DNA of 64,000 nt from Atrichornis clamosus (Eukaryota > Chordata > Aves > Passeriformes > Menuridae). The notes below the pieces were generated by a model. The model made no database searches. It saw only the letters and a list, made by a program, of their open reading frames with translations, and was not told where the DNA came from. Location: assembly GCA_013400975.1 (NCBI GenBank), contig WBMZ01014019.1:1-64000 (forward strand), given 5' to 3'. Position 1 is the stretch's first letter, and every line of letters begins with the position of its first letter. A program made the translations under genes and the position numbers. This document shows, one piece after another, positions 11,754 to 24,066 of this stretch.

Positions 11754-13605
11754 GATATAAAATTTGATGCCTATTCTGCATATGTATTCTGCAACTCCTG
11801 TGTACTTTTATCATCCTGTTCTATGTATGTACAGTTGCCTCCTAGATGTAAAGCAAATGAGAATTTGTTATATTAATAACTTTTAGGATGAAAATTCTGT
11901 CTACTCTTAGAAATCACTGTTTAGAACAGATGTCTGTCACACATGGCATTCATTGAATTTAACTGCTTTTATAGAAGTGGGGAACCTGAAGGTCAACTGA
12001 CTTGAAAAACCTTCTATACTATGCAGTAGCTTGGTCTCAGCCAAAGATGTTTGGACAATGTGAACAAAGTAATTAAAGTTTTAATACAGTAAATACAAAC
12101 AAAGCAGTGGTATGAACAAAAATTTTATTTCTATTTTCCAATGGTGAAATGCTGCTCAGTGTGAAATTCACATTGAGTTATGAACGATGCACAACTATTG
12201 GGACTTCCCTAACTTATTTACATATGAGTCTCTTATTTTTTTGTACATGTAGATTTGGCAGCCCTTGAATTCTTTAGAGCAAAAAAAGAAATATACATTT
12301 TAATTTCAAAAGTGTTTACATTTGTGAAACCATGATTGAGCAAGAAATTGATTCAATGGCTCAAAAATACTTCTTTTAAATACCAAGCTGTAACATTGTG
12401 GTTTAGGTGCCAAGGTCCTGATTTTTGAAGAGGTACATAACTCAGAAATAAGGGAACTATGTATCAACCAAAAAAATGTACTGCCATTATTAGTCGAGAA
12501 ATTAGTTTTCTTTTAGAAAGGACAGTTTTGAAATAGGAAAATACAATGGTACAGAACATGTACTAAAATGCAAAATTTCAAATTAATTTATTTAATCACT
12601 TTATTATTCCCCCTTCCCGTGTAGCTTGCTCTTTAACTTACCATTGTTTTTTTCCTTAACCTGGATTCTTTCTTTCTAAAAATGAATCTTGTGAAGCCCA
12701 TGTTCTCAGGGAGTATAAGTACCAAACATCCAACTTATATATAAGCTATGCAGACATATAACGAAACATACATCCCAAAGCTGCTAGCTGCTCTCTTATT
12801 AGATAACTGAAATATCAGGCAAAGTTATAAACTGTATTGATACAGTGTAAAGAATCTTCAAAGTAAAATTCATCTTGAAATTTTAGTTTATATTTTATAC
12901 TTATAACCCTTAAACTCCATGGAGCTCAACAGAAATATTTTGTTAAGTTTTAGCATATATGCATTTTGCCAACCCTAGTGTCTGGAGAGCACAGATTGTT
13001 GCTTTTATTTATATTTATGAATAACGAATACCACTGACCCTATAATCACTGGATTTTTTGCATATACATTCGTCTGCTGAATCTGAGTGTAAACAATGAA
13101 GGATACAAAGTTCTCCTTGATTTCCTTCCATTTGTATTTAGTACTGTATCAAGAAAATACTAGATGATCAAAACTCTTACCAGGCATCAGTAGATGCTTC
13201 TGACTTGTTTCATGACATCATAAGAGATTTATATATACTGTAGATCAGCCGTGGTATTTCAGGTACTCATTCACATATAAAAGAACAATTCTTTAGGTGG
13301 TTGCAGTGTTGCATTTGATGCATTTTACTTTGTAAATTGCTTTAACTTTATGTTCTTAAAGAGTGTAAAGTAATTTTTATTTCTGGTTTGATTTTTTTTT
13401 TAAAACCCAATCAACTCCAGCATTTTGACTACTGGATGGATTACGTAGCTATAGTATTTCAAAAAGTGTTATCTAAGTTGTTTGCTAAGTTACGTATGGA
13501 AAAAAATCAGAATATCTAAGACAACTACTCTCAGTGTTTCATTAAAATGCAATTATCAAACAAAATGGTGCTATTACTATAAACCTTAAAATATTAACTA
13601 AGACT

Positions 13606-13611
13606 AATAAA
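13606..13611 (+). terminator. Second candidate poly(A) signal AATAAA, + strand
   Basis: An AATAAA hexamer about 2.6 kb past the ITGBL1 stop. It could mark a longer 3' UTR form. Such hexamers are frequent by chance in AT-rich DNA. Confidence 0.25.
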
Positions 13612-14714
13612 AATGTAATGTACACATTAATTATTTTCCAATTTTTATTCTGTTTCCTATAATGTTACTTGAACATTTCCCCTGCTCTTCATGCTGAGGT
13701 AACTGGTGATGTGACACACAGCAGATCTGTTTTGTGGCTCATTTCCTCTCTAGAAAAATGAAACCAGAAGGAATAAGATTATTATTCCACATATGTGAAT
13801 ATAATAGTTATATTAATAAGTTGTTATCTTACACCTCATTCCCTATGATGGGAATTCCAGGTACATAAACTGTAAATGCAGTAAGAGGCATTAAGGAAGT
13901 GAAACTTACTGCTTGCTTCTTCATAGCTAGTGACAGTAAAAACTTGCTTCCAGGCCTGTGGCAAAAGGCAAAACCAAATTGGATAAATGGGGATTTTGTA
14001 CTGATTAGATTGATAAACCTTATAAACAAAAAGACCCTATAGCCTTGCTTTCTTCTTATGAGAGAAAGAACACAATCCAGAAGTGTGCCAAATGCTTCTA
14101 TAATTTACTTGCAGGATTATGCCTATTGTATATAACATATCTGTAATATCACCTATAGAACAGCTGTGGATTGATTTGCTTCTATAAATTATTAACCTGC
14201 TTGTGATCCTTTTTTTCCCCTGGCCATCCTCTTTCTTAAAAACCCATAGACGAACATTTAATCATGTACCAGCTCTCACTTTTCTGATACATTGCCCTTG
14301 CTTCTTTGCAGAATGTCATCTCACTTTGTAGCTAAACGGTACAGTTAAATGATACTGGGATGAAGAAAGCTAAGTTGAACATTTCTGTGACTAGGTAATA
14401 GAACAAAAATTTTATTACATCTTTAAAAAGAAGTCATAGCATTTGCATTAGTCATCACAAAAAAAACCAACCCCTGTTATTAAACATTTTAGAATGCATA
14501 GCATGAAATATGAATTTATCTAAAGGGCCATTTAAAAGAAAGAGAACCTTATTTAGTCTAATTTTGCTTCCATTCACATTTGAATGGAGTTGAATAATTT
14601 CTTCTTTATACCTATAAACAGATAGATCAGCAAGATACACTTTTACTGCATGGACCAAACTATTTGCTTTCATACCTCACTTAAACTAGTCTTAAACAAA
14701 GACAAAAACTTTCC

Positions 14715-14715
14715 A

Positions 14716-14748
<33 letters not shown>
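14715..14748. repeat. AT dinucleotide microsatellite
   Basis: A 34-base AT run with a single C interruption near its middle. It is self-complementary and could extrude as a cruciform. It lies near the midpoint between the two convergent stop codons. Confidence 0.95.
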
Positions 14749-14823
14749 GTAAAGCCAAGGTTCTTAGTATTCAGGTATATGTACCATAGTCAAAGTGAAT
14801 TGCTTTACTTTATATCTGGTGGT

Positions 14824-14842
14824 GGGGATGGGCAGGGAGGGG
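14824..14842 (+). other. G-quadruplex motif with very short loops
   Basis: Four G tracts of 4, 3, 3 and 4 bases (14824-14827, 14830-14832, 14835-14837, 14839-14842) are separated by loops of 2, 2 and 1 bases. This satisfies the usual G3+ N1-7 pattern, and loops this short favour a stable parallel fold. The G-rich strand is the strand that matches ITGBL1 transcripts. Confidence 0.8.
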
Positions 14843-17160
14843 TTTTTTAAGAACCAACATTTATGAAAATGACAGTATATTAAAAAATCATTTGAGAATG
14901 GCTAAAAACCCCAGCAAATTAAGTAAAAGCTCTGTTATGTGAACTACAAAGCACTTACAAGAGACGAGAGCCCTTCTATAGGCTCTGTTAGGTGAGCAAT
15001 CTCATAAGGATTCTTGTGTATTTATAAAATTTTTGAAGTACAGCAAAATGGTGCTTTGTTGAAGTAGTTAATGTCTACTCAAAACTGGATCTCTAAAACT
15101 GTGCAGGTGTGACTGATTTTGCCAAATAGAACTGTAGCTGAAACACAGATTAAAAAAGAGAAAAGGAAACATATAATGACTTTGTGCAGTGTTAACACAG
15201 AAAATGGTAAGATGAGGTTAGATTGCTGTGTGAACAGTCTCTCAGAGATTAGAGAAAACCCAGAAGAACAAAATACAAAGCAAGCATGCAAAAGATCTGG
15301 AACGCTGCAGATTCACGGACAGCTGCACATGTAAGTACAAAAACCCCAATCTGTAAATACAAATTGATTCCATCAGGTTTACTATACAGTACTTTAGTAG
15401 TAACAGACAGTTGAAAACAGCTTTCACGTAACAGCAAAATTAATTTTAGAGGGAAGAAAATGGTGAAGTCTCATCCTATAGAACAGCAAGAGAGGTATTA
15501 TATTAAGGAGCTGAAATTTTCTTTGGCATGGTAAAGGGGGAAAACTGAGTTTGCCAACCTATTTACATGAAGTTTCACGATCCTGTGGCCAGTGCAATGA
15601 TGTTTTGCACAGTCTACTTCTTACATAAACTTTTTTGTTGGTTTCCGGTATGCCTTCATATAAATGTTTTATTCATCATGTTGAATCTGTGTATACAACC
15701 AATAAGAATAAACACAAACTGTACAATGCAGACAAACTCTTTGCATATATGCATGTAGAATTAGTAACACTGACCAACAGTTCTTTGACAGACACGACCT
15801 ACAACATGCAGTTCATCCTTGCCATCCTCTTCCCATGCAACAGATGAGACAAGACAAAATCAAAGGCAGGAAGAAAAGCACAATGACAGTTTTGTTATGT
15901 TTAAACACATTGTAGAAAAAAAGAATTAGGACATCTATTCCTTGGATTAAACACTCATATGAATTTAGCCCACAGAAACAAAACCAGAAAACAATAATCT
16001 TTTAAAAACCGCTCTATTTCCAGTATGTACTAACTGCTTACAGAAATTAAACCTGACCTTTATTATAGCCTCCCAAACTGGTTCACAGATCATAGTTACT
16101 CAAGATCAAATGTTTAATGTTGAAAACAATGCTTATATAGGATCCGGCCATGAACCAGAACCTCTTTGCATGGCTCAGCCAGGTCTCCAGCCCTGTCTCT
16201 CTTCAGGCTCTTACACTGGGTGAGTAAAAAGACAGCTGGATGGGACATGATCTCACGTATGCCCTCCTTATGAATCAAGTGAGAGAGAATGTAACCTTCA
16301 GCTGTATTATCTTACTTGAAATATTGTGAAGTGCTCCTCTCATAGCTGTAGGAAGGCCTGGGGCCTCCCTGGGACCCAGCTGACAGCACAGCGCCAAGGC
16401 TGCTGCCTCTCATGGGCCCTCCAGTGCAGAGCAAGCCCCCAGCTCACCACGTGAGTTGCTTTGGTTTGGTTTTGTTTTCTCAGGGATGGTGCACAAATCC
16501 CACTGGACCAGATGGGATGAGAAGGGCACACATAGTTTTTAATAAAATGTTGTTTTCCCCACGCACACATAGTGCTAGCAGGCAAGGGCACAGTCTTAAG
16601 TCAAAGTTTCTTTGCATTTTTATCACAGTTTTAGATTAGGTTTGTTTTTTTCTTTTTCTCTACATGGATAGAGGGCTTCATGCTTAACTCATTCCCTCCC
16701 TAGAAAAACCCAACATCAAGCATTAACTTGCTGTTCTCATATCACATATACAAAAAGAAATCTGACCTACAGATAAAAAGAAAAAGTTTATCTAGAATTT
16801 AGCAGCTTTACAGTAGCCTCCTTGAAGAGTGCACTAAATGTTGCTTATAAAAACAGAACACATATGAAAACTGGTATGAAGAGTTCATTCAGACTGAATC
16901 AGTTGTTCAGCTGAGCAGTCTGAAATAATCACCAGTCTCTCTTAGGACTTCAGCACAAAGATGTGATAAAACAAATTGCCAGAAATACAGTGCTAAAAAA
17001 GGAACGGATGGTTTCCTCTTTTTGTTTTTAAATATCAAGGTAACAGAAAGAGGCCAAGAGAGCATTGCCACACAGTTTTCCAGACTGAGATACAATTTGA
17101 TCTTTGATGCCATATTTAAGAAACAAATTCCTTCTTAAACATACAGACAGTGCCCATATT

Positions 17161-17166
17161 TTTATT
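17161..17166 (-). terminator. FGF14: Candidate FGF14 poly(A) signal AATAAA (minus strand)
   Basis: On the minus strand this is the first canonical AATAAA after the FGF14 stop, about 1.58 kb into the 3' UTR. It is followed in the transcript direction by a GT-rich stretch (TGTCTGTATGTTT), as expected of a cleavage site. ATTAAA variants occur earlier (near 18093 and 17773). Longer 3' UTR forms are possible. Confidence 0.45.
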
Positions 17167-17871
17167 CTTCTGAAAGCCTGTGACTAAGCGTGCAAAAACT
17201 TTAATGGCATCTCTGTGGCATTCACTAAATCTTCCTCTTGCCCTCCTCCATCCCCCACAATATTGGATTAATTGCTCACAAGTGACAAGCTCAAAGGGTT
17301 GATGTTGTTTCTGGTAATATGATCCAAGGCTTCAATTTTATGATGTTTTTGATTTCTTCTAGGTTCATGTAGGAGAAAGTACAGTATATAGAGATCAAGG
17401 CAAGGCACCTTCAATCTAGCAATTTGGTGGGCATGTTATCCTAGGAAGCTGGGTGGAGGTACATACTGGGATATCAGTGAAATACATAGGACTGGACTTT
17501 GCATGCTTAGCTAAAAATAAAAATAAAGTTTTGTAGTATGTCCAGTTTTAAAACTTTTTTTTAAAACACCAGAAATATTAAACTATAATTTGTATCTACC
17601 CTTTGCATTGGTGCTGCAAAAAAGAACACAACAACATCCTTGCCCATGCTTTGCTAAGTAGGTGTGAGATTCAGCCAAAAATAACAATGGCATTAAGTTC
17701 AGTTCCTCAAAAACAGGAAAGGATTATATTTGAAATGGATTTAGGTAGCGCAATTCTGATTAGTCTTACTTATTTTTTTTTAATTGGTGGTGATTGTTTT
17801 TCAAACAATGAAGATTTAGTAGATGAAAAATGAGCCTTAATTCAGGCCTACAAGGCCTACAAAATTCTTTG

Positions 17872-17899
17872 GACCCACTTTTCCAAAAACAAGTGGGTC
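17872..17899 (-). other. FGF14: Hairpin in the presumed FGF14 3' UTR
   Basis: GACCCACTT (17872-17880) and its perfect complement AAGTGGGTC (17891-17899) flank a 10-nt loop. A second small inverted pair, CTTGC and GCAAG, follows directly. Just beyond the hairpin on the left, a 9-nt unit AGGCCTACA is repeated in tandem near 17844-17861. If the FGF14 transcript extends this far, the hairpin would be part of its 3' UTR. Confidence 0.55.
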
Positions 17900-18749
17900 T
17901 TGCTCGCTGGGCAAGGCAAATGTTACCATTACCAGTAAGCCTGTGATATGTATAAAACACACACACAAAAAGAAACTATAGGGGTATGCCAAACACACGT
18001 TTCAGAAAACTCCCCATTGGTTGTGTTTGACACTCTTCCCTCCACTTTAACGCCAACCTCAGAAGCACAGTATCTGTTACTAAAGGTATTCACATTTAAT
18101 CAATATTGTAAGCCAGAGACAACGATCCTATTCTTTATAGATATAATTTGTAATAATAGATTTTTGAAGGCTTCCTGATTCCCTGATTGCTTTCAAAACT
18201 AAGCCACCAGCAACACTTAAGTTATAGAGAAACACAATCCCTGCAAAAGGTCACAAACTGTGGAGCGAGCAGCCTTATAAAAAAGGGAAGAGAAATCCAT
18301 AATAGCACAGGTTTACAGCATCTAACTAGAAATTACTTGATTATTTGTGTGCTACAAAATAGAACTTAAACACATGAATTTTGCTGAAACTGGACTCAAA
18401 AAGGGATTATGGGCAATTGTCAGCAGGCAAGGTATCAAGTGTACTTGTGAAATATGTCATTCACATGAAGTGTCACAGTCACAGAAAAGATATTAAAAAG
18501 GCATTCCAATATCTGGTAGGGCATTCCATGGTCTGAGTTTAGCTGGTTCATCCAGGTGTCTTCTTGTTGTGGGTGGAGCTACATGTTGAGATTTATCCAC
18601 TTGCAACCACTCAGTTCAGAAACAGCAACGGGCAAGTTGGTGACTTGCCGCAAGCTGATGCACAGACACTGCCGAGGGGAAGTCTGGCAAGGATAAATCG
18701 CTCAACTGTACTCAGGACTCAGTAAGTCACAACACCTGTGAGGATCTGG

Positions 18750-18886
18750 CTATGTCGTCTTGCTCTTGTTAACTGGTTTGCCACCATTCATTATTGCAGA
18801 TGCACTTGTGCTTTTACTTGGAGTTACCCCAGCCTTTGGCACTGTTTCTCCAATATCATGCAAAGATGGTTCTCGATACATGGCAA
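18750..18886 (-). CDS. FGF14: FGF14 terminal coding exon (exon 5)
   Basis: Read on the minus strand, the exon opens after a long pyrimidine tract and TTTCCCCTCAG, completes a valine codon begun in exon 4, and codes for AMYREPSLHDIGE, TVPKAGVTPSKSTS, ASAIMNGGKPVNKSKTT and a TAG stop at 18750-18752. This is the C-terminal tail of fibroblast growth factor 14 (FHF4), 45 residues, the same length as in mammals by my count. The tail lies outside the beta-trefoil core, is rich in serine, threonine and lysine, and is probably flexible. FGF14 has no signal peptide; it stays in neurons and binds the C-terminal domain of voltage-gated sodium channels at the axon initial segment, tuning channel inactivation and localisation. 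Only conservative differences from the mammalian sequence are visible. Confidence 0.97.
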
Positions 18887-21434
18887 CTGAGGGGAAAGAA
18901 GAGAAAAGGAGAGGCATTTATAAGAATGTATCGCATGTAAGCGTTCATCTCAAATAGGATTAATTTTCTACTATAATCGGTACTGCAATATGTTCCTCTT
19001 GCATGCCAGGGAAACTGTTTATTTTGAAAGACACTTGTTCTGCATTACTGATAGAATTGCTTGACCCTTCAAAATCCTCACTTTTCAACATCTGACTTAA
19101 AAATATAGTAGGAAACTGCATTCTTGCTTGTTTAATGGATACTGTAGATTCTTGGAAATTAAAAACTAGTATTCTGTCTTTGCATAAGGCAGACACAAAA
19201 AAATGTAAATGTATATACACATATGTATGCATATACATCCCTTAAATAAACATTAAATAAACATGCAAGCTTTTAGAAGTAAAATATGATAAGACAAATT
19301 GTATTTAAAAAATGGGATCATACAATAGAGTTGTCTAGACTTAAATGTTCTTTTTTAGTCATACATTGCAAGACTAGGCTACGGTCCAGTTCTACAAAGT
19401 TACGTGTATATCAGTCTCCCAAATCTGAGGAATTTGGCCATGATCTCTTCAGATGTGTCCTGAAGAAATGTTCAGGAGATGTGAAGGGTATACTAGAGGT
19501 TTGGGGTTTTTTCTCCCTCCTTTCCAAAAACATGTGCAGTAGCCACTGATCTCCACTGAATATAGAAGGGCAGAAAACTCCAGATTAAACTATTAGCTGA
19601 ATTCTTAGAGGAATTAAAAGTTTGTCCCTGGGCTTCAGTCTTTATCTAACCACTACAAATCCTTTGAGGGAAATACATGTATTCTATTACACAGTTCCAG
19701 CATTAAGCTGCCTTAATGATTAATGCTCTTGGATAATTCAATTTCATTTTCCATGTCACTGAATCAGGTAATATTTCCACTTATACCTAACTTCAGTAGC
19801 ATTTATTTATATCAGAGCCATGTTAAAAGAGATGTGACAGCAGTCGAAGGAATTAATCATCACACTGATTTCCGGACTGGGTGTGTGCTGGCGTAGAGAG
19901 CACAGTTCCTTCATCCCTTGGCTAATTAGAGTAGGAGGCTGGAGCACCAAAGTACTGACCTTGATCTTCAATGGTGTGAAGTTTCATAATAAAAATAGAG
20001 GGCCCCATAGCATCATTAACTAATCAAATACTTGTTCTAACATTTCTAGTGACATAATCTAAATCATTTTATGGCTGCTGAAAGACAGAAATTAAATGTC
20101 TTCTCTAGAGTACATAAGGCTGGTTATGATCTACATCTTCAGAGTGGCCCATAAATGTGGTTAGGGCACTTTGCTGATTAATTAAAAGAGCGTGGTGAAA
20201 TAACACTGTGACCTACAAAATTATTAAGTTGAACAACATGAAATGGAACTATAAAGTTAGGAATTACATAGAAGAGATGTCATATTTGATAATTCTCATA
20301 GGCTATGTAAATCAAGTTATTTCTTGGCATTGTCTAAGCTATTTAGATAGAGTCTGATCATCCAAATATTATTGAAAAAAAGTAACTTCTTTCCTAATCC
20401 ATATGAATTTGCATTGCTTTTAAAAATGCACTGACTTTCCCTCCCTACAGTTCTTATAATTTAATATAAAGGGATCAAGATATAAAGTATTAATATTTTT
20501 GAGAGCTCATGCAACTACTGCAAGCTTTCACAAGACAAGGAAAGCACAAAGGCTTTGAACCTGAGTTCAAATAAGCATAAGATTATTCTGATTCTTTCCT
20601 TATGATGAAACTAACAAGTTAAACAAACTGATCCTTTAATCAAAAATTTTAAGTTAAAGTATCAAAAGCAGTTGGACTTCTAACCAAAACATTACTCAGG
20701 TATGTGTTTTCAGATGTTAAGTAATGAGTTGATTTTCAGAATTACTAAGGCTATGTGTAGCAATTAGAACAATGACATTTGGGGTCCCATTAGGATAAGA
20801 AGTAAAAGGCAGCAGAGGTTTATAAAGGCCTGCAGAATACATATGATAACACAAAAGTTCCAAGATATAAATGGATTTTTCAGAGAATGTGACATCATTT
20901 TAATCTGTAAGGTTACTATGACTGTTATTGCTCCTATCTTGGTTTAAGGGCCAACTTGTACAAGTTGTGTACATTACAGAAATTGGCAAAGCAATACATC
21001 ATGATTTATTTTATGAAGAGACCTTTGGTTTTTGTATTAGAAAGCTTTTATTTTGAAATGTTGACATTTCATCCATTCCCTTTATAACTCCCAATCATCC
21101 TACAACATCCATTATTTCATTCTGCCTAATGAAAGGACTATTTTCTCACTGCAAGACTCACAACAGCTTTTGTCTCCACCAATAGAATGTTTTAAAAGCA
21201 GCATAATGTACTTCCACAAAAGACTTCTTTTCTTGGTCCCTGGAAAAATGTTTTTACATATGCCTTTTATAGCATCACTCCACTGAAGCACAAAACTGCT
21301 CCATGAATCTTTGGGACTGGCATTGGGAATGGCTCCTTCGCAGGGCATGCACATTCAGAAAGGACATTTTAAAAACCATTCCCTCTTCTTGTGAGATCCA
21401 TAAGAGGGTCTGCCAGCAAGGGACTCAGCCTCAC
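18887..21434 (-). other. FGF14: FGF14 intron 4
   Basis: About 2.5 kb between exons 4 and 5, with a strong GTGAGG donor and a CTCAG acceptor on the minus strand. The sequence is AT-rich. I see no recognised repeat larger than short direct repeats, such as TTAAATAAACAT twice near 19242-19264. Confidence 0.85.
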
Positions 21435-21633
21435 CTTCCAATGGCTTGGGTAGAAAATGAGCTGCTGGTTTTGTTTTCTTCACTCTGTTTCCTTTCATGA
21501 CCTGCCCTTCTTTGTTCAGCCCCAAGAACCAGGCCCTCCCGGACTCCTGTTGTCTGTAGAGCATGGATGAGTAGATTACATAATAATTTTCAAAAACAGA
21601 CTCCTTGAATTTGCACTCTGGTGTAAAAAGTTC
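21435..21633 (-). CDS. FGF14: FGF14 exon 4 (C-terminal part of the beta-trefoil)
   Basis: This 199-nt exon, the size expected for exon 4 of the intracellular FGF family (FGF11-14), starts on the minus strand after TTCTTCCCACAG and codes for 66 residues: [66 protein letters not shown]. It ends one base into the next valine codon before a strong donor GTGAGG. It supplies the last strands of the beta-trefoil core, including the surface that contacts the sodium channel tail. The phenylalanine of PECKF corresponds by my count to human Phe145 (isoform 1A), the residue altered in spinocerebellar ataxia 27A; NYYV holds the tyrosine and valine reported at the FGF14-Nav1.6 interface. All are intact here. 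Reading on past the donor adds an unrelated tail and is not expected to be used. Confidence 0.98.
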
Positions 21634-22277
21634 CTGTGGGAAGAAAAATAAATGTTAAATGGTATCTCTAAAGTGTGACTTTTGTTTTGTTAACTTACAA
21701 ATACCTCTTGATAAGTTTTATATATGACTTATTGCAAGACCCTGCTTTCAGACCAGGAATTCTGTCTTCCTCTGGAAGACTTCCACGTGAACTTATTTCA
21801 CTTCCCATGAATGCCTCAGTTTACCCATCTATGCAACAAGGATAGGATATTTTCAAAGTAGCATGGCTACAGGATATAAAAACACTATTTAAAATACAGG
21901 CATAATTATTATTGTGTTTACTTTTCTGATAGGATATCCTTATAAAAATTAAGAAAGTCTATGCTAAAATAACATTAATGAGATGACAGTAGTCCTCTTT
22001 TAACATACTGAATGCAGCAAACTCCCTCTAGTTTACAACAACCAATATTTGATGCTTAAAGGACTGCTACTAACATGTTAAAATATATATCATTCCCTGG
22101 CATCTAGGAAAATACCTCTACAGGAAAATACTATTCTGATGTACAAATTTCTGGACAAAGAAAAATAATTCCTACTGGCATCCTCAGCATTCATTCCATT
22201 CAGTAACAGCAATTGTCCTAAATTCTATATAAGTTAATCTAAGCATAAACTTCTGTAGTCCAGTAGCCAAATAATAA

Positions 22278-22295
22278 ATATATATATATATATAT
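22278..22295. repeat. AT dinucleotide run
   Basis: Eighteen bases of alternating A and T inside FGF14 intron 3. Confidence 0.9.
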
Positions 22296-23280
22296 TTGAA
22301 TAACACAAGTAACTAACAAATAAACAGTGTGAACATATATTGAGATAGAGACTACCAAAATTTTTTAAAAAAACCCAGCAAGTTAATAAACAAATAAAAA
22401 TACATTTTAAAAATCACAAGAAAATAGAATCCTGTGTGAATGTGATTTTCCATCCATGGATCCATCTCCTGAAGCCTGTAGAAAAATAAGATATAAAAGG
22501 AGAAGGTATATGTGGGAAAGGGGGAAGTAGCTTGCTAAGCTTTCAGAGCTCAAAGTTCTCAGCCCTGAATACTCTTTTTATATTTCTTTTAGTTATCTTT
22601 CCCAAGAAGAGAAAAAATTGGGAAACATCATAGCTTTTCACTTTTCCATTCACAGTATTTTTTTTTCCATTTCTTTTTGTTCCTGGCCCCATGCAGTACT
22701 GAGTTAACACTCAGCAGGCAATGTATTTTCAGGGTCTCTATGCCATCCCCAGCTGCCTATATATTGTAAGAATTTCACAGCTGTTTCTGTCACAGATTTA
22801 CTTTCTGGAAACCAAAGTCCTTAAAGACACAGTTCTCCATAACAAAAAGCACAAATGAAAGATTTTACTGAATCTGCACTAAATGTCACTTGGTGCACAA
22901 CCAAGTTCTCCTAACGTGATGGGGTATGTGGTATTTGTATTGCCATGGCTCAAGTTACCACCTGTAAACAAAGATGTCTTGATGAACACCAGGCATACTA
23001 TTAGCAATCTCAATTACAGAACATCTTTGAGCCTCAGATAAAAAGAATTAATGTATGTTATGCAGCAGGAGACTAAAAGCAGTTACTGGACCAGCTGGGA
23101 AATAATTTGTGAGCCCTAAAATAGGATGCTCTGGCTGTGTGAGCCAGTACAGTTAGTCACTGTTAGGTCACACTCATTTACAGGATGCAAAAACATCTGA
23201 TATGTGCAATGGGTATCTTTTTGCACTACCAGCTTTTTACCCCCTCCCTATGTATACAAGTGCACATCAACTTCATGTAA

Positions 23281-23314
23281 ATATATATATATATATTATA
23301 TATATTATACATAT
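23281..23314. repeat. Imperfect AT dinucleotide run
   Basis: AT repeats are broken by two TT steps and end in ATACATATG. Confidence 0.9.
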
Positions 23315-24049
23315 GCATAAACGCAAATACAGTCTGTACTAGAGGCACTGAATACTAATAACAGGAAACACCTTAACTGCACCTTCTGCTTTGCCATGGG
23401 GTTTCTCCTCTCTCTGTTACAAAACTTTTAAGACATCTGTTGTTTGTGTTACTATCTTTTCTCCTCCACTGATTTCAAGTCACAGTAGGGCTCAAGAAGA
23501 CTCAAAATAAAAGCAGAAGGCAGGGTGGCATGGTAGAGGGAATGCCTGCTAAAGCCTAGCACAAGCATTTACATGCGAGTCATGTTCCTTGGCTCTTGAA
23601 GCAGCAGATGCTAATCAGGAAATGCCTACACACCTCTCCTCATTGCCTACTTCACTGAAAATGCTACCCCCTGTGTTCCCCAGTAAGTTTTACATCCTTG
23701 TAAAGCTCAATTACTATAAACACTACTTCTTAGCCAATACTCACATTTTTTTTGCTATAAACAAAAGCTGTTTGCCATTCTATGTTCCTCCGTACTAGAG
23801 ATGGTTGGCTCACTCTAAATACTATTTGTGTGTTTTCCCTAACAATATCCATTATGATACTTAAACAAGGTTCCTTCAATTCATATCCTTTCCCTGAATC
23901 AAACCTGTCTTCTTCTGCTCTCATTTCTTCAGCATTGCAGTAGTGTTTCTGACTGTGTATGAAGTGTTATGAAGTGTAGAAGTGGTAGGTATTTGCATCA
24001 TTACTATTATGTAGCTATGAAAAGCATAGTAATAGTATGAAAATTTTCC

Positions 24050-24066
24050 TTTTTTTTTTTTTTTTT
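24050..24066. repeat. 17-nt T homopolymer
   Basis: An uninterrupted T run in FGF14 intron 3, with no retroelement body recognised beside it. Confidence 0.9.

Larger units (their letters stand above)
10977..18749. other. Interval between convergent ITGBL1 and FGF14 stop codons, with both 3' UTRs
   Basis: The ITGBL1 3' UTR runs rightward from 10977 and the FGF14 3' UTR runs leftward from 18749. Their true ends cannot be fixed without transcripts. The interval is AT-rich with no supported coding region. Named sites inside are poly(A) signals (11748, 13606 on +; 17161 on -), an AT run (14715-14748), a G-quadruplex motif (14824-14842) and a hairpin (17872-17899). A locally GC-richer block lies at about 16360-16600. 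Confidence 0.75.

Noticed and set aside
21355..21434. Extension of the FGF14 exon 4 frame by about 26 residues past the donor
   Set aside because: A strong GTGAGG donor lies at the exon end, and splicing to 18886 restores the conserved C-terminus exactly. The extension would need intron retention.
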